From assembly GCF_000379025.1 (NCBI RefSeq), contig NZ_KB900617.1, forward strand, positions 369,547-433,546: 64,000 nt of DNA. The letters are read 5' to 3'. Source of the DNA: Orenia marismortui DSM 5156. Lineage in GTDB: Bacteria > Bacillota > Halanaerobiia > Halobacteroidales > Halobacteroidaceae. Positions 7,569-17,510 of the stretch are shown one piece after another; within the stretch, counting starts at the first letter, position 1; every line of letters begins with the position of its first letter. The notes beneath the pieces are model-generated. The model was not told the origin of the DNA and did no database searches. It saw only the letters and a list, made by a program, of their open reading frames with translations. The position numbers and the translations under genes were made by a program.

Positions 7569-7591
7569 AACCGGTCTATAATAGACCGGTT
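7569..7591 (-). terminator. spoIVA terminator
   Basis: Stem AACCGGTCTAT/ATAGACCGGTT with a one-base loop, then a run of T on the minus strand, 4 bp after the spoIVA stop. Confidence 0.9.
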
Positions 7592-7594
7592 AAC

Positions 7595-9073
7595 TTATAA
7601 TATTATACAAATTAAGCCTCCACTACCTTCATTAATTATCTTTTGCAAAGTATCTTGTAACTTTTCTTGAGCATTAACAGGCATTCTATATAACTTCTGA
7701 TTAATTCCATCTTTAACTAAATCATGAAGTGAACGCCCTAAAAAATCACTCTGCCAAATAGCATCTGGATTGGCTTCAAACTCAGTAGCGAAAAATTCAA
7801 TCAATTCCTCACATTGCTTTTCTGTTCCTACTACTGGAGAAACCTCTGTATTAATATCAGCCCTAATCATATGAATAGATGGAGCACTAGCTCTTAATTT
7901 AACACCAAAATGACCGCCTCGTTTAATTAACTCCGGCTCATCAAAAAGTAGATCTTCTAATTTGGGAGTAACTATACCATAACCAGTTTCATTTACTTGC
8001 TGTAACGCATCTGCTATTTGATCATACTCTTTTTTTACTACACTTAATTCCTTAACTAAATTAAATAAACTGTGCTCTCCTTTAATTTCTAAATCAGTCA
8101 TCTCTTCTAAAATGTTGTAGAAAAGATCATCCTTGAGATCAAAAGTTAAACTTGCTACCCCACTACCTAAATCCATATCTGAAATAAATATATCCCCTGC
8201 ATTATCAGAATCAGATAATTTCTCAACTAAATGATTGACATCTCTTAAAGTATATATATCTTGGATTGAATCATTAATTGTTTGATTAAGATCTTTACTT
8301 AACCAATGTTCTTTCTCTAACTCATCTATCCAAATTGGCAAATCAAGGTTTACCTCTTTTAATGGAAATTCATATAAGACTTCTTTTAATAAATTATTAA
8401 TATCTTCTGAACTTAAATTTAAGCAATCTACTGGAACTACCTTTTTATTGTACTTTTCTTCTAACTCTTTAGCCAGCTCTTGAGTCTCTGGACTATGAGG
8501 ATGGGCTGAGTTTAAAGCAACAATGTAAGGCTTATCTAACTCATTTAACTCTTTAATAACCCTTTCCTCTGCATCTGTATAGCTTTCACGGGATAAATCA
8601 GTAATACTTCCATCACTTGTTATTACCAATCCTATAGTTGAATGATCTTGAACTACTTTTTGCGTGCCAATTTCAGCAGCCTTTTGAAATGGAATTGCCT
8701 CTTCAAACCAAGGTGTTGTTACCATCCTAGGACCTTCTTCTTCTTCATATCCTAAGGCCCCATCTACTCTATAACCTACACAATCTACTAATCTAATCTT
8801 GAAATCCACATTTTCATCCAAGCTTATCTCAGTAGCTTGATTAGGTACAAATTTAGGTTCAGTAGTCATTATTGTCTTTCCTTCACCACTTTGTGGCAGT
8901 TCATCTCTAGTTCTTTCTTTGTCATACTCATCATCCATATTAGGTAAGACCAATAAGTCCATAAATTTCTTAATAAATGTTGACTTACCTGTTCTAACTG
9001 GTCCAACTACTCCTACATAAATATCACCATTTGTTCTAGTGGCAATATCCTGATAAATATTAAACCCTTCCAT
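7595..9073 (-). CDS. spoIVA: Stage IV sporulation protein A (spore coat morphogenetic ATPase)
   Basis: A 492-residue protein of the expected length. Walker A GPVRTGKST (residues 24-32) and the TRAFAC-like GTPase-derived fold with DCVGYRVDGALGYEE identify SpoIVA, which hydrolyses ATP to polymerise on the forespore surface as coat basement layer. The C-terminal end GGLICIIL matches the family's membrane/SpoVM-contact region. An AGGAGG-type ribosome site precedes the ATG. Expression in the mother cell under sigma E is expected from the family; I could not identify a convincing sigma E promoter. Proof of sporulation ability in this lineage. Confidence 0.97.
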   Translation of the reverse strand: MEGFNIYQDIATRTNGDIYVGVVGPVRTGKSTFIKKFMDLLVLPNMDDEYDKERTRDELPQSGEGKTIMTTEPKFVPNQATEISLDENVDFKIRLVDCVGYRVDGALGYEEEEGPRMVTTPWFEEAIPFQKAAEIGTQKVVQDHSTIGLVITSDGSITDLSRESYTDAEERVIKELNELDKPYIVALNSAHPHSPETQELAKELEEKYNKKVVPVDCLNLSSEDINNLLKEVLYEFPLKEVNLDLPIWIDELEKEHWLSKDLNQTINDSIQDIYTLRDVNHLVEKLSDSDNAGDIFISDMDLGSGVASLTFDLKDDLFYNILEEMTDLEIKGEHSLFNLVKELSVVKKEYDQIADALQQVNETGYGIVTPKLEDLLFDEPELIKRGGHFGVKLRASAPSIHMIRADINTEVSPVVGTEKQCEELIEFFATEFEANPDAIWQSDFLGRSLHDLVKDGINQKLYRMPVNAQEKLQDTLQKIINEGSGGLICIIL

Positions 9074-9451
9074 TTTTCACCCTCCTTTATAGTATTTCAA
9101 CGAATATAGACTAACCAACTATGAAGATTAACTATTTGGCTATAATAAGTTATAAGATTCATAATTAACCTTCAAACCAAAATAATAAACCCACTAATTT
9201 ATTTGAACCTCCTTTATCTCTAAAGCAAATATCATTATATATATATGACCTGTATCTGAGATTATTCCATATAGCTATAAATAGGGAGATTTCAATGGAA
9301 CATTAAACAAGTAATTAATTTCTATTTGCTTCTTTAATGTTACTAATAAATTTTATTAACTAAAGATTCTTTAAAAAATCAAATATGACTTACTACTTAA
9401 ATAATATGTATTATAGTATAAATAAAATAACTAATTAGATCACAAAAAATA
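9074..9451. other. Intergenic region upstream of spoIVA
   Basis: About 380 bp of AT-rich DNA with no credible ORF. It must contain the spoIVA promoter. A long imperfect hairpin at 9299-9341 (AACATTAAA...TTTAATGTT, 12 bp with one mismatch) has no T tail and is unexplained. Confidence 0.5.
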
Positions 9452-9478
9452 AAAAAAGCATCCTCAGGATGCTTTTTT
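9452..9478 (-). terminator. gpsA terminator
   Basis: Stem AAAAAAGCATCC/GGATGCTTTTTT with a TCA loop, 21 bp after the gpsA stop; its T-rich arm would serve both strands. Confidence 0.9.
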
Positions 9479-9498
9479 ACTATTTTAAAATTTTATTT

Positions 9499-10527
9499 TT
9501 ACCATTCTTTTTCCATAGCTATAGACTCAATTTCATATTTTGCTCCTCTAAGCATTAAATCACTTACTACTAATTTCGGATCTTTATTCTCAAATAATAT
9601 TTTATACATCTGATCTACAATTGGCATCTCTATATCTAATTTATGTGATAAATTATAAACAGCCTTAGCAGTTCTAACACCCTCTGCTACCATTTCCATT
9701 TCTGATAATGCCTCTTCCAGACTCTTACCAGAACCTATTTTAAATCCTAGACGTCGATTACGACTATGTTCACTAGCACAAGTTACAATTAAATCTCCTA
9801 ATCCAGTTAAACCTGAAAAAGTAACAGATTCTGCTCCCATAGCTACACCTAAACGCTTAATTTCTGTAATACCTCTAGTAATTAATGCAGCCAAAGCATT
9901 ATCTCCAAAATCTAATCCATCAGAAATTCCTGCAGCAATAGCGATAATATTTTTAACTGCACCACCTAATTCAACACCTATTATATCAGGATTTGTATAT
10001 ACTCTAAAAGAATCAGACATGAACATATTCTGAACCTGCTGAGCCAACTCTTTATTCTTATTTGCAACTACAACTGTAGTTGGATGATTTAAAATAACCT
10101 CTTCAGCATGACTTGGTCCACTTAAAGCAACTATCTTATCAGAAAATTTATCATCTAATTCTTCTTTTATAACCTCTGACATTCTCAAATGACTTTCTTC
10201 TTCTATACCTTTAGAAGCAGTTACTATAACTATATCCTTATCCAGTAAACCTTTTAGTTCCTTAGATACAGTTCTAACGATATGAGAAGGTACAACTACA
10301 ACTACTGCTTTAGCTCCTTTAACAGCTTCTTCTAAACTAGTAGTTGCTCTAAGCTCTTTTGGTAGCTCAATTCCTGATAAATAAGAATTAACATGCTCTT
10401 CATTTATTTCCTTTACTCGCTTTTCAGAAATATCACGTAAATAAACATTATATCCATTATTATTAAGCACAACAGCTAGAGCAGTCCCCCAACTACCGCC
10501 TCCAATAACAGCTATCTTTTCTTTCAT
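9499..10527 (-). CDS. gpsA: Glycerol-3-phosphate dehydrogenase [NAD(P)+]
   Basis: Reduces dihydroxyacetone phosphate to sn-glycerol 3-phosphate for phospholipid synthesis. The nucleotide-binding loop is GGGSWGTALA near the N-terminus, and the catalytic segment is GAVKNIIAIAAGISDGL; both are intact. About 342 residues. I chose the ATG at 10527, which has GGAGGGG at the right distance; an upstream in-frame start at 10548 would put the ribosome site inside the gene. It lies just downstream of plsY, the next enzyme in the same pathway, in the order der-plsY-gpsA-spoIVA seen in many Firmicutes. Confidence 0.97.
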   Translation of the reverse strand: MKEKIAVIGGGSWGTALAVVLNNNGYNVYLRDISEKRVKEINEEHVNSYLSGIELPKELRATTSLEEAVKGAKAVVVVVPSHIVRTVSKELKGLLDKDIVIVTASKGIEEESHLRMSEVIKEELDDKFSDKIVALSGPSHAEEVILNHPTTVVVANKNKELAQQVQNMFMSDSFRVYTNPDIIGVELGGAVKNIIAIAAGISDGLDFGDNALAALITRGITEIKRLGVAMGAESVTFSGLTGLGDLIVTCASEHSRNRRLGFKIGSGKSLEEALSEMEMVAEGVRTAKAVYNLSHKLDIEMPIVDQMYKILFENKDPKLVVSDLMLRGAKYEIESIAMEKEW

Positions 10528-10680
10528 AATTCCCCTCCTAACAATCAATAAGCAACAATAACTTAACTATTAAGATAGTTATATTGACTCTTTATTTATT
10601 ATTTGCTAATCCAAAATTTTTATATTTATCAAATAATAAATTTTAAAGAAAATAAAGGGAAAAATAAAACTCTTCTTCCC

Positions 10681-11292
10681 TTATTTATTATCTAAATTAT
10701 TCTTTAGGCTTACTTTATTTTCAGTTCCTGATAATAGCCTCTTAATATTAGGCAAATGCCTATAAATTACAAAGATTGATATTAATAAAGTAAAAATTAA
10801 GACAAATTTATCTTGTCCAAATAATAACATCAAAATTGGAATCAATATAGCTCCTGTAATAGATGCCAGTGAAACATACTGCGTTGTAACTACTATTATA
10901 ATCCAAACTAAAAATGTAATTAATACAGCTTTAGGAGATAAACTTATCAAAACCCCTACAGAGGTAGCAACACCTCTTCCACCATTGAATTTAAGAAATA
11001 TAGGCCAATTATGACCAGCAATTGCTGCCAACCCAGCCAATAATAAAATCAACGATTGATCAGGAAAGAAGATCCTTGCTATACTTACTGCTAAAAAACC
11101 CTTTCCTATATCTAATAAGGCTACCAAAATTCCCATACTTAATCCTAATAACCTAAAAGCATTTGTTGCTCCAATATTTCCACTACCATACTTACGTATA
11201 TCAACACCTTTTACTAACCTTACTACTATTAAAGCAAAAGGAATTGAACCTAGTAAATAAGAAAAAAGTATAACTAAAAACTCTTTAACCAT
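10681..11292 (-). CDS. plsY: Glycerol-3-phosphate acyltransferase PlsY
   Basis: A 203-residue polytopic membrane enzyme that transfers an acyl group from acyl-phosphate to glycerol 3-phosphate, the first step of phosphatidate synthesis. The three family motifs are visible: GSGNIGATN, GHNWPIFLKFNGGRGVATS and the C-terminal RHLPNIKRL segment. About five hydrophobic helices. It lies 21 bp after der and before gpsA, so enzyme and substrate supplier are neighbours. Confidence 0.96.
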   Translation of the reverse strand: MVKEFLVILFSYLLGSIPFALIVVRLVKGVDIRKYGSGNIGATNAFRLLGLSMGILVALLDIGKGFLAVSIARIFFPDQSLILLLAGLAAIAGHNWPIFLKFNGGRGVATSVGVLISLSPKAVLITFLVWIIIVVTTQYVSLASITGAILIPILMLLFGQDKFVLIFTLLISIFVIYRHLPNIKRLLSGTENKVSLKNNLDNK

Positions 11293-11313
11293 TATAATCT
11301 CCTCCGAAATTTT

Positions 11314-12630
11314 CTATCTCTCTCTTGTAATAAGTTTAATTGGGCTTCCCTCAAAACCAAAAGCTTTACGAATTTGATTTTCTAAATAACGCTTATAAGA
11401 AAAATGCATTAGCTCAGCATCATTAACAAACAAAACAAACAATGGTGGGTTAACCTTAGGTTGGGTAGCATAGAAGATTTTCAACCTCTTGCCATGTTTA
11501 TCTGATGGTGGCTGAAACATTGCTACTGCATCTTCAATTACACTATTAAGCAAATTAGTCTTAACCCTTCTACTATGTTGTTCAGAAACATAATCTACAA
11601 GATCTAAGACTTCTAATACTCTTTGTCCAGTTAACGCAGACACAAAAGTAATTGGTGCATAATTTAAAAAACCTGCCTGATATCTAATTTCTTCTATATA
11701 ATGGTTCATAGTATTATTATTCTTTTCAACTAGATCCCATTTATTAACCACTATAATAATTCCTTTACCCTCTTCATGGGCATATCCTGCAATCTTTTTA
11801 TCTTGATCAGTAATCCCTTCAGATGCATCAATCACCATCAATACTACATCAGACCTATCTACAGCTCTTAAAGAACGGATCACACTATATTTTTCTACAC
11901 CTCTACCTACTTTCCCTTTTCTTCTCATTCCTGCTGTATCGATGATTACATAATTATTATCTTGATGTGTAAAAGGGGTATCAATTGCATCACGAGTAGT
12001 TCCTGCAATATCACTAACAATTACTCGCTCTTCACCTAGAATCTTATTTACTAGAGAGGACTTTCCTACATTAGGTCGTCCAATTACTGAAATTTTGGTT
12101 GTTTGATCATCATATGGATCTTCTTCTAAATCTGGAAAATGATCTATAACTTGATCTAATAAATCTCCAGTTTGTTGACCATGCTGTGCAGAGATTAAAT
12201 ATGGTTCACCAAATCCTAATTCATAAAAGTCATACTTATCCATCTCTGCTTGTTTATAGTTCTCTGCTTTGTTTACCGCTAAAATCACTGGTTTATTTGA
12301 TTGTCTTAAAAAATTAGCAACATCTCTATCCATGTTAGTCAATCCTGTTCTAACATCAACTACAAACAAAATAACTTCAGCCTCATCAATTGCTATTTCT
12401 GCCTGATAACGCATCTGTTCTTTAATTGTATTTTCTGTATCTAACTCAATACCACCTGTATCAACTAAGATAAAAGGGCGACCTAACCATTCAGCATCTC
12501 CATAAATTCTATCTCTTGTAATACTTGGCTTATCTTCTACAATTGAAATTCTCTCTCCTACTATTCTATTAAAAAGAGTAGATTTTCCTACATTTGGCCT
12601 ACCTACAATTGCAACTATAGGTTTTATCAT
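11314..12630 (-). CDS. der: Ribosome biogenesis GTPase Der (EngA)
   Basis: Tandem GTPase needed for assembly of the 50S subunit. Two G domains are present, each with a GRPNVGKS P-loop; the first has DTGG and NKAE, the second [11 protein letters not shown] and NKWD. A KH-like C-terminal domain follows. The start at 12630 (ATG) has GGAGGTG at the correct distance; an upstream TTG at 12645 overlaps that site. The gene overlaps the end of the upstream radical SAM gene by 32 bp. Confidence 0.97.
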   Translation of the reverse strand: MIKPIVAIVGRPNVGKSTLFNRIVGERISIVEDKPSITRDRIYGDAEWLGRPFILVDTGGIELDTENTIKEQMRYQAEIAIDEAEVILFVVDVRTGLTNMDRDVANFLRQSNKPVILAVNKAENYKQAEMDKYDFYELGFGEPYLISAQHGQQTGDLLDQVIDHFPDLEEDPYDDQTTKISVIGRPNVGKSSLVNKILGEERVIVSDIAGTTRDAIDTPFTHQDNNYVIIDTAGMRRKGKVGRGVEKYSVIRSLRAVDRSDVVLMVIDASEGITDQDKKIAGYAHEEGKGIIIVVNKWDLVEKNNNTMNHYIEEIRYQAGFLNYAPITFVSALTGQRVLEVLDLVDYVSEQHSRRVKTNLLNSVIEDAVAMFQPPSDKHGKRLKIFYATQPKVNPPLFVLFVNDAELMHFSYKRYLENQIRKAFGFEGSPIKLITRER

Positions 12631-13990
12631 TATTTCCACCTCCAAGTTCTTTTCCTAACACCTTTTCAACTAAATCAACAGCCTGATTTTTAACTGTAAC
12701 AACCAAATTAGGCACTTTATTAACAAATTCATCCCAACTTATATTATCTAAAAATAACTTATCCTCATTTAATACAATTTCAGGAATAATAGTTATTTCA
12801 CCCAAATCATCAACTGAAGTTAACTTAGCTAAGATATCTTCTCCAGTTAATAAACCAGTTACAGTTACTTCAGATCCAAAATATTTATTCTCTACCTCTA
12901 CTATATTAATATCTAAATTAATAATTTGATTCAATCTATCTATTATAGGTTTAATTGATTTTGCACCTAATACAGATGTTACTAATGAAACTTTACGATT
13001 TTTATTCAAACTACTTGGTAATTGTGACTTTAAACTATTAAATTCATCTAATAATAACCTCACCATCCCAATTCCATTTTCTAATTGGGGAAAGTTATCA
13101 TAATATTGGCTACTTGGCATATCTTCATCAGCCAACAAATAAAATTCATCTGATAAGTATACAAAACTCATATTATATTCTCTTCTAAATTTATTTTGCC
13201 ACTCTTTTACCATATTAATTAATTCTTTTGCTTCTTTAGGATTAAAAGATCTTAACTCTTCTAAATTATCTCTATATTTAGTTAATCCTACTGGCACAAT
13301 TGCTAAAGACTTAATTTGTGGTATATATTCTCCCAAATCTCTAATAGTCTTTTCTAGACATTTACCATCATTAATCTCAGGACATAGTACAACTTGAGTA
13401 TTAAGCTCTATACCAGCTTCTACTAAATCTTTAATTTGATCTAGTATCTGCCCAGCTTTTTTATTATTCAACATTCTTTTTCTAACTTCAGTATCTGTTG
13501 CATGAACTGAAATATTTAAAGGGCTTAAATGCATCCTTTTAATTCTATCAAATTCTTCTGCTGATAGATTAGTTAAAGTTGTATAGCTTCCTCCAAAAAA
13601 AGAAAAACGATAATCATCATCTTTAATATTTAGAGTGTCTCTAGACCCTGGAGCAGTTTGTTTAACAAAGCAAAAGATACAATTATTATGACACTGTTTT
13701 AGACCATCAAAAACAATTTTATCAAATTCTATACCTAAATCCTCATCATAATCTTTATCAATCTCTAAAACCCAATACTCTCCACCTTCTTTAATAATTT
13801 CTACTTCTAGATATATATCTGTTATTAAGAATTTATAATCGATAAAATCTTTAATTGTTTGTCCATTAATTTTTACTAAATTATCACCAGCCTCTATTCC
13901 CAACTCATCTGCAATACTACCTTGGACTACTTTTTTAATCTTTATGTATCTGCTTACATCTTCAAAATCAGCAAATACTCCTTTTTCCAT
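12599..13990 (-). CDS. DUF512 radical SAM protein with N-terminal PDZ domain
   Basis: A 463-residue protein. Residues about 12-60 form a PDZ-like domain ([20 protein letters not shown]). A radical SAM cluster motif CHNNCIFC follows (CxxxCxxC), then [19 protein letters not shown] and ISVHATD. The C-terminal half is DUF512. The protein lies directly upstream of der, as in many clostridia. The reaction is not known; a role tied to ribosome or membrane biogenesis has been guessed only from context. All cluster cysteines are intact. Confidence 0.92.
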   Translation of the reverse strand: MEKGVFADFEDVSRYIKIKKVVQGSIADELGIEAGDNLVKINGQTIKDFIDYKFLITDIYLEVEIIKEGGEYWVLEIDKDYDEDLGIEFDKIVFDGLKQCHNNCIFCFVKQTAPGSRDTLNIKDDDYRFSFFGGSYTTLTNLSAEEFDRIKRMHLSPLNISVHATDTEVRKRMLNNKKAGQILDQIKDLVEAGIELNTQVVLCPEINDGKCLEKTIRDLGEYIPQIKSLAIVPVGLTKYRDNLEELRSFNPKEAKELINMVKEWQNKFRREYNMSFVYLSDEFYLLADEDMPSSQYYDNFPQLENGIGMVRLLLDEFNSLKSQLPSSLNKNRKVSLVTSVLGAKSIKPIIDRLNQIINLDINIVEVENKYFGSEVTVTGLLTGEDILAKLTSVDDLGEITIIPEIVLNEDKLFLDNISWDEFVNKVPNLVVTVKNQAVDLVEKVLGKELGGGNNDKTYSCNCR

Positions 13991-14241
13991 TTATTATCAC
14001 CTCAGTCTGTACACTCCCTCTATTATTATTATATATTCAAGTACTTTCGTCAAGTAGATTTATTAAATCCTAAAATTTATAGACTATTCAAGATAGCCAA
14101 ACTTTATAATTATAATATTAATTGAATTAGCCACCTTATGATTAGAATTTCATAAAGTTTAGCCACTATATATAACACAAAAAAAGAATTTAAATATTTA
14201 ACCACGAATTAGAACGAATTGAACACTAGTAAATATAGAAA

Positions 14242-14273
14242 TGACTAGCTTAATACTCAGATTAAACTAGTCA
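14242..14273 (-). terminator. Terminator of the YIEGIA/DUF3189 operon
   Basis: Stem TGACTAG/CTAGTCA extended by TTAAT/ATTAA with one bulge, overlapping the DUF3189 stop codon and followed on the minus strand by TTTCTATATTT. Confidence 0.7.
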
Positions 14274-14738
14274 GCTATCTATTTCTATTAACCTCTTCTT
14301 TACCTCTGAAACTAAATCTATATATCTATAATATACACTTTGCAAGGTATAAGTAGTCAAATATCTTCCAATGCTAATAACTCCCAAACGCCGGGATAAA
14401 ACTCCTCCTACTTTGGTTAAAAACTTAACATAAGGTAATGCATCCACTAAAATAAGTTCACTATGATTTATATTTGAAATTTCTAAAAATCCCAATAAAA
14501 TATCTTTTACTAAAATTCTTTTACTCCCCATCCCTAAAACATAAACCTGATTATTAAATTCATCTTCTCCATAATAAAATGGAGTTCCAATCTGTTTAGA
14601 ATCTGTCTTATCATAATGAGGTAAATTATAAATTGAATTTTTATCAGGAACCTCCGAAGTGGGTAGCATATTAGTATGAATAGCAGCAGCTAAAACAGAA
14701 GAGTGAGCACTTCCATAGCAATAATAGATAATCTTCAT
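14271..14738 (-). CDS. DUF3189 family protein (canonical copy)
   Basis: About 155 residues from the ATG at 14738; an in-frame start at 14810 would lie deep inside the upstream gene. It begins MKIIYYCYGSAHSSVLAAAI, the family's conserved motif, followed by GTPFYYGEDEFNNQVYVLGMG. DUF3189 has no known reaction; in Firmicutes it occurs with the YIEGIA membrane protein in sporulating species. It starts 1 bp after the stop of a second, divergent copy, so the pair is likely made together. Confidence 0.82.
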   Translation of the reverse strand: MKIIYYCYGSAHSSVLAAAIHTNMLPTSEVPDKNSIYNLPHYDKTDSKQIGTPFYYGEDEFNNQVYVLGMGSKRILVKDILLGFLEISNINHSELILVDALPYVKFLTKVGGVLSRRLGVISIGRYLTTYTLQSVYYRYIDLVSEVKKRLIEIDS

Positions 14739-14739
14739 C

Positions 14740-15192
14740 TTATGAATCAACCTTCTTAGTAGTATAGTTAAGCAACTTAATAATCTCTTTATAACTTCTT
14801 TTAATACCACTTTTTATAAAAAAGAAGCCTATACTATTTAATCCTATATCACTTAAATATCTTCCAACTTTTATTGACTTATTGATACATTTATCTGTAT
14901 TAATAAATAAAATTTTCTCTTCTAACTTAAAAACCCTTTTAACTCCATATAACATTCTTTTGATAATCTCACCTTGTTTCTGACAATCCAAAGCTAAAAC
15001 ATCATGATTATACTTGTCTTTACCTAAAAAGATTAACCCTTTTGAAGATATTCCCCTTTCAAAAACTTGCTTAATAAATGAAACTTCAATAACTTTATCT
15101 ATAGATAAGTTGATATTAGATTCTTTTAAATAAAGACATGCTACTAACTTTGCAATAAAGTCATCAGATTGACTGTAATAAATAATCTTCAT
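14740..15192 (-). CDS. DUF3189-like protein, degenerate paralogue
   Basis: A 150-residue paralogue of the next gene. It shares the start MKIIYYS, the strand G-x-D-x-x-x-x-x-V-x-x-L (GKDKYNHDVLALD) and the C-terminal GRYLSDIGLNSIG, which aligns with GRYLTTYTLQSV of its partner. The family motif CYGSAHSS is replaced by SQSDDFIAK, so the presumed functional loop is lost. This suggests a structural subunit paired with an active one. Spacing to both neighbours is under 10 bp. Function not known. Confidence 0.72.
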   Translation of the reverse strand: MKIIYYSQSDDFIAKLVACLYLKESNINLSIDKVIEVSFIKQVFERGISSKGLIFLGKDKYNHDVLALDCQKQGEIIKRMLYGVKRVFKLEEKILFINTDKCINKSIKVGRYLSDIGLNSIGFFFIKSGIKRSYKEIIKLLNYTTKKVDS

Positions 15193-15201
15193 ACTTTACT
15201 C

Positions 15202-15396
15202 CTAATGTTTAACTAATATATAAATCCCATTTCCTAAATCGTGCACCATAGATGTCGTCAAACGTGAGATCATCATCGCTATATATTCTAGCTCCTCATC
15301 ATCTTCTGCATAAAAAACTGGTGCAGAACCAGCTTCAACCTTATTCTTATCCTCTTTTAATGTAACAATAGCTAAAATAAAATTATTAATGTCCAT
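15202..15396 (-). CDS. Capping complex subunit for YIEGIA
   Basis: A 64-residue protein (MDINNFILAIVTLKEDKNK...) that matches the small protein family found directly after YIEGIA genes and named for that association. It contains VEAGSAPVFYAEDDEELEYI, an acidic stretch, and ends LGNGIYILVKH. Its ATG lies 29 bp after the YIEGIA stop with a GGAAG ribosome site. No enzymatic motif is seen. Confidence 0.8.
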   Translation of the reverse strand: MDINNFILAIVTLKEDKNKVEAGSAPVFYAEDDEELEYIAMMISRLTTSMVHDLGNGIYILVKH

Positions 15397-15425
15397 TAAA
15401 TCTTCCTTTCATCTCCAACATTTAT

Positions 15426-16349
15426 CTAATCAGCAGCTATTCTTCCAGCTTTAGTTGATAAAGGTTTTCTGCGTGACCCTTCCAAAACCGGAGTAGTCCT
15501 TACTGCTTCTTTGATACATTCCCTATCTGGTTCCATAGGTATAATAATCATATATACTCTGCCACTGTGTAGATTTAATCTTGCTAAAGGAGTATAATCC
15601 TGAACCCCAAGATCTAATTTTACTCCTAACTGTGTTACTACATCATGAATAATGGCTTGCCTTTGGCCTATATTTGCTAAAGTAGCTCTAGAGTTATCAT
15701 CCTTAGGTTCAATAACTATGCCTAAACCAGATTTCTCCCAACTTTCTAAAGATTCTTTTAATCCTACATTCATAATCACATTATTCTCAATAGTAATGTT
15801 ACTTTTATTAGGTCCAGTAAACTCTAGATCTATTACTCTAACCTTAGCAATATCTCCTATAGAGTCATCTTTCATAAGAATATATAAAATATAAGCTATT
15901 ACTCCCCCTATTAATACTCCTCCAATTACATTTAAAGTTTGATATCCAATCATATTAAATAAATAATAACCTATAGCTGTTATAAAAGAAGTAATCATGG
16001 CCAAATAATTTCTTGATTCAAACACTTTAGCTATCCCTTCAATATATGCCTTTCCCCTTGGAACAAGCTCAGTATCTTCAAGCTGACTTAAAAAATTTCT
16101 TTCCATATTTCTAATATCTCTAAATTGTTGAGCTGCAGCTCCTAAAAAAGTTACAGCCACATAATTTTCTTCTAATAAAGCTGGGAAAACTAGCGCCCCC
16201 AAAGATGAAGCAATAAATCCTAAGGTTAAATGAACGATATAACCATGGGGATAACCAGGATATTGTCTATAATCTACTTTTAAGATCATTAAACGTGATA
16301 AAGTGCCCATTATAACAGCTAATAAGATCATTTCCCCATACTTAATCAT
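15426..16349 (-). CDS. YIEGIA family membrane protein
   Basis: A 307-residue protein with several membrane segments in the first 160 residues and a soluble C-terminal domain. The family's namesake motif is present (KAYIEGIAKVFESRNYLAM). It is found in sporulating Firmicutes next to spoIIP, DUF1614 and DUF3189 genes, and here lies 15 bp after spoIIP in one operon. Its role is unproven; the context suggests a forespore or mother-cell membrane complex. Confidence 0.85.
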   Translation of the reverse strand: MIKYGEMILLAVIMGTLSRLMILKVDYRQYPGYPHGYIVHLTLGFIASSLGALVFPALLEENYVAVTFLGAAAQQFRDIRNMERNFLSQLEDTELVPRGKAYIEGIAKVFESRNYLAMITSFITAIGYYLFNMIGYQTLNVIGGVLIGGVIAYILYILMKDDSIGDIAKVRVIDLEFTGPNKSNITIENNVIMNVGLKESLESWEKSGLGIVIEPKDDNSRATLANIGQRQAIIHDVVTQLGVKLDLGVQDYTPLARLNLHSGRVYMIIIPMEPDRECIKEAVRTTPVLEGSRRKPLSTKAGRIAAD

Positions 16350-16364
16350 ATTACCCCTCCATTT

Positions 16365-17510
16365 CTATCTATCATCCTTTCTTTTATCTTCTTTATCTTT
16401 CTCCTCTTTTACCCCAAGTGAATTGCTCATCTCTCCACTACCAACACTCTTAATCCTATTTAATGCACCACCAAATCCCCCTTCATTAGCTGCAAGCAAT
16501 AGTCCACCTCCGACAACAACAATAGCTAAAATAATTATTATAGCACTAAAGGCACCAGAAGATTCGTTCTTCTTAGTTTTTTCTGTTGTTGTTCCACCTA
16601 TACCTAAAGCTCCTTCTTTTGTTCCTCCATAAAGTAATTTAATCACAGAATCAGCTAAAGATCCTACACTAACATTTGCTGCTTCTTGAGGAAGAACATG
16701 AGTCCCCATTTCTAAAATCAAAGAACGAGGAGATAAATCTTGATTATATTTACCTTTAGCATAAAAAATCCCCTTTACTAACCCAGGATAGTATTTATCT
16801 GTAACAGCTTTTAATTCTTTAGCAAACTTATCATTGACTTTCATTTGGGGGTTTTGTCGCCCTACTACCAATCTGATCTTCCCATATTTTTTTCCATTTA
16901 TAGTTGCTACATACTCATCTGGATTTGGAACCCCATCACGATGAATATCAAAGATAGCATCTGGTCTCTTTCTGACCAATCTAGTAGCTGTTCTTCTTGA
17001 ACGCTCATAGGCTCCTCCATCATGAGGATCATGTTTAGATTTATTATGAATTACCTTAATCCCTTTTTCCTCTAACTTTTTAGCAAACATATCTGCAACA
17101 TTATAAATATCTCCATTCCCAGGCTCACTATGAGTTCCACTAGTAGGTTTATAAGATTCATCACTATGAGTATTATAAATTCCAATTAATTTCTTACCTT
17201 TATCTGCTACTAAGCCCTGAGACAAGGCAAATAGATTATCCTCACCTTCTAATAACTTTACTGTTTCTTCAAATTTAGCAACTCCCTTTTTACCATCCAC
17301 TTTGACTACTTTATACTTTTTATTCTGTTCATTAATATAATAATCACCTAGATTAACAGCCATTGCTGTTTCAAATATAACCTCTCCAGTACTTTCTGCT
17401 ACTACACTAAAATAATTATCTTTCTTATTTTTTGCAAAAGACATAGGTGTAAAGATTAAGTTAAACACTAAAAATAATAATGATAAAATTAAAATAGTCC
17501 TTTTATTCAT
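16365..17510 (-). CDS. spoIIP: Stage II sporulation protein P (cell wall amidase/endopeptidase)
   Basis: About 381 residues. An N-terminal membrane anchor is followed by the SpoIIP catalytic domain: GIYNTHSDESY with the zinc-ligand His and Glu/Asp region, FDIHRDGVP and LEMGTHVLP. SpoIIP degrades septal peptidoglycan with SpoIID and SpoIIM during engulfment. Unlike the usual form, a second membrane helix (AIIIILAIVVVGGGLLLA) and a charged tail follow near the C-terminus. The start at 17510 has GAGGTG; an in-frame start at 17540 lies inside the upstream gene. Confidence 0.9.
   Translation of the reverse strand: MNKRTILILSLLFLVFNLIFTPMSFAKNKKDNYFSVVAESTGEVIFETAMAVNLGDYYINEQNKKYKVVKVDGKKGVAKFEETVKLLEGEDNLFALSQGLVADKGKKLIGIYNTHSDESYKPTSGTHSEPGNGDIYNVADMFAKKLEEKGIKVIHNKSKHDPHDGGAYERSRRTATRLVRKRPDAIFDIHRDGVPNPDEYVATINGKKYGKIRLVVGRQNPQMKVNDKFAKELKAVTDKYYPGLVKGIFYAKGKYNQDLSPRSLILEMGTHVLPQEAANVSVGSLADSVIKLLYGGTKEGALGIGGTTTEKTKKNESSGAFSAIIIILAIVVVGGGLLLAANEGGFGGALNRIKSVGSGEMSNSLGVKEEKDKEDKRKDDR

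Noticed and set aside
9074-9120. Sigma E promoter for spoIVA
   Set aside because: AT-rich candidates are present but none matches both -35 and -10 elements at the right spacing well enough to report.
14199-14235. CACGAATTAGAACGAATT repeat
   Set aside because: Looks like a decayed dispersed repeat, but there is one copy only in the window, so the family cannot be shown.
14242-14810. Start of the canonical DUF3189 gene at 14810
   Set aside because: The extra 24 residues overlap the upstream coding region and do not resemble the family; the family start MKIIYY is at 14738.
16303-16632. Plus-strand open frame rich in Ser, Pro and Leu
   Set aside because: Antisense shadow of the spoIIP tail and YIEGIA start; composition reflects the complement of charged codons.
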